In this document: piece by piece, positions 59,816-64,000 of the stretch
How the letters are laid out: each line of letters starts with the position of its first letter
Position numbering within the stretch: position 1 is the stretch's first letter
Assembly (NCBI GenBank): GCA_032719365.1
Contig: CM064865.1
Span: 39,544,065 to 39,608,064 of the forward strand
Reading direction: 5' to 3'
DNA length: 64,000 bases
Origin: Prinsepia uniflora
Lineage: Eukaryota > Streptophyta > Magnoliopsida > Rosales > Rosaceae
Program-made: the position numbers and the translations under genes
Notes under the pieces: model-generated
Database searches by the model: none
Told to the model about the DNA's origin: nothing
Seen by the model: the letters and a program-made list of their open reading frames with translations, nothing else

Positions 59816-60315
59816 TATAAGGTTAAAGCTTGACCTTTTAACCTGGACACTTTCTAGACATTTCGTGAGGACCATTATGAAAGTTTTGGATTCCTGAGTG
59901 TATAAATAGGTGGTATGCGAAAATTGTAAATCGAATGGATTAGATATGCGACAAAAGAGATTAGGGGCATTTTGGTGATTTAGTATGAAGGGTTTTTCGC
60001 TAATTTTACAAAGGGAATTTTAGGGTAATCTAGAATTTTCTTCCCTCCCCTATCCCTTCTTGATTCCACCAACTTACCTAATTATATATCAGAGTGTGGG
60101 TGTGTGAGTACGGAGTTCGAGGTGGTGATGGCTGAAAAAGAAGAAAAAGAAGAAAAAGAAGAAAAAGAAAGAAAAATGAGAAATAAGAGAGAGAACTAGC
60201 CTAGGAGAAGGACGGAAGGAGAAAAGAAGAAAGAGAAGGAGAAAGGAAGAGAAATTGAGGGAAATCGATGAAAGAGAAGAAGGAAAACAGTGAAGGTAAT
60301 AATGAACTCGTGAAT
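59816..60315 (+). mobile_element. Plus-strand LTR fragment, host of solo LTR and element G
   Basis: After the TSD it reads 'cgtgaggaccattatgaaag...ataggtggtatgcg', the U3 module of plus LTRs (compare 43145-43200). A GAAAAAGAA microsatellite lies at 60134-60172. It ends where minus LTR G starts. The antisense frame 60089-60421 is low complexity. Confidence 0.6.
60134..60172 (+). repeat. (GAAAAAGAA)n minisatellite
   Basis: About four units of 'gaaaaagaa', followed by a purine-rich stretch to about 60290. Confidence 0.85.
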
Positions 60316-62582
60316 TGATAGAACCCAACCCTAAAAACACTATTCGGGTCTTACTCCCGAAGTAGCAAATGTACCCTCGAACCATATTAGACAAAAGATA
60401 CTCGTACATTCGTGAGCTCATGTCTCCGCTCCGTAATTGGCCTCGATTCCCGTGCAGCGGCCTTGAAAGATTTCAAAATTGAGGAAAAGTGTGAGTGGAC
60501 AAAAAAAATAAAGGTTTTTAAAACATAGTTTTAAATCATACTAACTCCCTCCATTTTACAAAACTATGCATGCATCGAGTTTACTACTAAAACATCAATC
60601 TAGAAATACGTGCAGTAATCAGAAAACCAATAACTTTATAACCATGTCCTCGATGCCTGCAAGCTGAATCATCATATCAAATGTGCGCTACCGATAGCCT
60701 AATATCACTTGGGAGCAAATGGAACCCCAGATTTGACGTCCGAGTGTAGACCGGCTGAAGAATTAACGAAGCCCCAAGCTAGACATTTGAGTCACAGTCC
60801 TAGTCTCAGGAACTAACGGAGCCCCAAGCTCGACGTCTGAGACTACTCATTTGTTCTCGAGACTTATGGAGCATTACCTCAACATCCGAATCCGTCCAAC
60901 CAATCGGCATCCCGAGGAGGGGTAACCACAGCCATCACACATCATCAAAAATATCAAAATCATCACAAATGTCGAGGAATAACATATCCATATCAACGAA
61001 AATTCAAAAGCATAATCCAATATCCCGGGTTTAAGCCCAAAGCTACAACTCAATCAAAACCTCGTAAAATAAGCCATTAAAATATTCCAAAAAATCATAT
61101 AAATTTCTTATCCATCAATCCCCATCAGAATCTTATAAATATGACATAACAAGTACAAAATCATTTTCCAAACTCAACAATGAACCGGAACACAATATAC
61201 TCAATTTCTCCGCAAAACGTGCAAGGTTGCAACTTTCGTAAAATCACCACAAATCCAAAAAAGAAAAACATGTAAAATTATATGTAAATCACCGTCAAGA
61301 GAAACACATCTTAAATCATAGAAATTCACATAGAAATTACATGGATAGGATTTAAGGAAAACAAAGTCCACTCACAGGCACCGTAAGCGCAACCGAGCCG
61401 TAATGCGCAATTTTATGTAAAATCCGATAATGTCATCTCTAGTCAAAAATCACTTTTAAGGGTCCCATACCATCCCAGTTGACTCATACTTTAATCCCAT
61501 AATTTTTTTGGGATTTTTAAACGTATTAAAATAATGCTTAAACCTTCAAAGAGTCAAAACTATCTTGAGACGATATATGATCACCTCGAAAATTATAACG
61601 TTGGACTCGTATCGACGAATACAAAAACTTCCATGTTAAACACATTTCCAAATAACCCTACATGCGCCCATACATTCTTTATATAGTCCCTGCACGTGGG
61701 CTTCACATGTGGGGTATTGTCTACCTCTTTCAACCTTTAGTCGACCCGGTTTTCTACAAACGGGGTTGCCCGACCCGCGAGTTCAACCCGCTTCAATCAT
61801 GTCATTTTTTATCCTTTTCTCACGTTCTAAACGTCTAAGACCATCTAATGATTACTGGAAAGGTTCTATGATGATTAAACAACGAAAACTCACCTTAATG
61901 CCAAGGTTCAATTCGTGAGTTTCGGCCACGACTTCACAGTTCGTTCCCACCTGGTTCCTGCATCCAAAACCACCGTTTAAGAGCCCTTCCTGATCACAAA
62001 GCCCCCAAAAAGGTAATTTGACTCTCAACATCCAGTTACAGACCTTAAAACTCATACTTAAACCAAGGATCCAAGAACAGCACCACCGGGTCCACGCTGA
62101 ACTCAGTCCTCGTCCATCTATCACTATTCTTTCACGTTTTTCCTTAAATAATTCTTCTTCTCTTTCATTTTCCCTTTCCTAGAGCTCTTTATCTCACTGG
62201 TCTTCCTCCCCCTCACAGTGGGTGTATTTTCATGGCCTTTCGGCCCATGACCACCGAACCACCACTCAGCACACACACATATACACATTTAACATAGTCA
62301 CACCCACATCAATATATAGTGTGGCAAGTCGGTGAGAGAAGCAAAATATCAAATGCTTCTAGAGTGTGACACTTGTCTACATTTAATAGGTTCTTAATAC
62401 CAAATGACCAAAAGGCCTTTAGTGGAAAAATTACCATTTTTCCTTTCACCATTTTTGACCCATAACTCTTTCATCCAACCTCTGATTCAAGTGTCCCATC
62501 AAAAATTCAAAATTTTGACCTTTCTAAGGGTAAAATTATCTTTTTACCTGATTTGCTTTCCTAAAAAGTCCGGGTCGTTACA
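60316..62582 (-). mobile_element. Element G 3' LTR
   Basis: It begins TGATAGAACCC and ends AGTCCGGGTCGTTACA at 62582, followed on the right by a minus-strand PPT (62583-62600). The length is 2267 bp, the shortest of the family here. GTGAGTGGAC near 60489 and GTCCACTCAC near 61370 are kept, but the second ATGCATGCAT has decayed. Direct repeats 'ggaactaacggagccccaagctcgacg' lie at 60750-60850. Frames at 61709-62124 are LTR sequence. Confidence 0.8.
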
Positions 62583-63923
62583 ACCTACACCCTTAAAGAA
62601 ATTTCGTCCTCAAAATTTCAAGACACTAGTTGGGTTAGACTCGGAAATTATTTAGCAGGAAATAACATTTAACACCTAGTTCTGTATATGCTAACCAATA
62701 GTAGATTTTCTGGTACACATGCAATTCCTAAGTTGTTATAACCCTATAATTACACTCTTCAAAATGAATAATCAAACAACAATAATAAGAATTAAACCCT
62801 TGATTTAACATAAGAACCACCCTACTACGTTCTTCCACCAAGGGTCGATGGTCATCTATCATATACCAGCTGACCTTGAGAACTACGCGGGTTAGAATCT
62901 AAGCCATATCCATTAGTGTCAATAACAATTAATCATCAATACCCAAAATTAATCATGGATAATCAAACAACGCTACTCATTAATACACATTAGCAATCAC
63001 AATATCAGTACTACGCATAGGCTAGCTCGGGGACTGCACTCACGCACCATCTAAGCCATGTTCGGGAACTACACACACAATATCTGAACACGTAATCATC
63101 TATCACAAGACAAGATCATCATTCCAACCATATATATTATCCAATAATGTGCACAAATCTCATCCAAAATATCTCAAAGCAACTCTAGTCTTTATGTATA
63201 ACCGTCTAGGAACCAAACACAGCATCGCTTAGCCATGCTAACAATTACTCAGTACCTTTAGGTATATCTGAATGTTGTTTACCTCATTTAAGCTTGGCCT
63301 CTGCCAACCAAACAAAACGAATGACTCACCCATGTTTATGTCACAATATGCAACATCACACGATGTAAATTTGTACTATAGTCATATTCATCTAACTCTC
63401 GACTGTTCCATTGTCACTCAAGGAAAAAAAGTTAGCAACTAGTTATATTTTAAATCGTGTAAGTAACCCATGGTACAAGGAAACATGTCAACTATAACTA
63501 TCCTCACCGTATTTCATATCAGGAAAACCGAGGACTCATATACTCATATCTCAGCTCAACATCACAATTCGAATTCATAAGTCAAAACCTCGACTAAATT
63601 GGGCCTCATATCTCCCTCACTTCCAAATTTGTAGGCATCAGGTTAACACAACTTTCTCAAACACAATCATAATTGTTCGAGTCGTATTGAAGCACGCATC
63701 ACAATGATAATAATAATCCACACATTATTTCAAACCAAGAAACAAATATGACTAAATTAACACTACCATCACAAATTCTGTACTACCAGCATAGTAATTC
63801 TATTACAACCCTATGGCTAGGACGAACTTTGTCTCACTCAAACCCCAATTCACTTTTTAGATGAAACGTTACTAAATTGAACTTTATTAGTATAGAACTT
63901 CCACCAATTCCACTAAACAATGA
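62583..63923 (-). mobile_element. Element G internal region, 3' part
   Basis: On the minus strand the sequence 'ttttgaggacgaaatttctttaagggtgtaggt' abuts the LTR, a slightly worn PPT context like those of B and D. The following 1.3 kb is AT-rich and has no recognisable pol frame. It runs to a possible plus LTR start at 63924 or to the window edge. Confidence 0.6.
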
Positions 63924-64000
63924 TGTCAGGCTTGGGACTTTCAAAGGTTAGAAATGACCATTTTGCCCCTAAGAAATCAAAATGTTGACTTTTTGATCGG
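63924..64000 (+). mobile_element. Possible start of another plus-strand LTR
   Basis: TGTCAGGCTTGGGAC is followed by 'gaaatgaccattttgcccct' and 'atgttgactttttgatcgg', which parallel the opening of the LTR at 29374 ('gaaatgacgattttgcccct...gttgactttttgatcg'). The exact edge is uncertain and no TSD can be checked. Confidence 0.5.

Noticed and set aside
60089..60421. 110-codon frame with a poly-Phe run
   Set aside because: It is the reverse reading of the GAAAAAGAA minisatellite and adjoining purine tract.

Overview
The window reads as a heterochromatin-like, gene-poor stretch of a flowering-plant nuclear genome, most likely a eudicot. It is almost entirely transposable elements. No intact protein-coding gene is visible and no reading frame exceeds about 170 codons. 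The plant assignment rests on an initiator-tRNA-Met primed Ty3/gypsy-like family with about 3-kb LTRs, a Cassandra TRIM with its 5S-rRNA-like domain, a Mutator-like element carrying exons of an LRR-II receptor kinase of the NIK type, and a fragment of a plant GH100 alkaline/neutral invertase. I cannot name the species.

One LTR family dominates. On its sense strand the LTR begins TGTAACGACCCG and ends in GGTCCTGTCA or a close variant. It is followed by the PBS TGGTATCAGAGC and preceded by a G-rich polypurine tract. Its internal regions are non-coding, so it behaves like a large retrotransposon derivative (LARD). I compared copies by eye and found exact target-site duplications (TSDs) for most of them.

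Layout. 1-940: minus LTR piece. 941-6741: LTR end and internal half of plus element A, split by solo LTR 1069-3828 (TSD CCAGG). 6742-20972: minus element C, whose 3' LTR is split by a 5'-truncated plus element B (7526-13003). 20973-21442: a Cassandra LTR. 21443-27729: AT-rich internal region and 5' LTR of another minus element with PBS TGGCGCCGACCC, split by solo LTR 21523-24391 (TSD CAAGA).

27730-52593: a minus LTR remnant containing a 714-bp Cassandra, which in turn contains the 22.9-kb element D (28568-51478, TSD CTCTT). D contains five further solo LTRs in nested order: 28967-33786 (CATAT), holding 29374-32005 (TATAT); 38486-41560 (catcg/gatcg); and 43027-49570 (TTTAG), holding 44943-48076 (GTTTT). 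This is a readable insertion stratigraphy.

52594-56145 is the least retrotransposon-rich part: a (TA)n tract, a Pack-MULE (53165-54775, 9-bp TSD TAAATATAA) with NIK-like exons, and an invertase pseudogene. 56146-59815 is a minus solo LTR (TSD TATAA) carrying a 905-bp hAT-like element (8-bp TSD, 7 of 8 identical). 59816-64000 holds a plus LTR fragment and the 3' LTR and start of the internal region of minus element G.

All similarities were judged by eye. Family names rest on terminal motifs, not on a database search.
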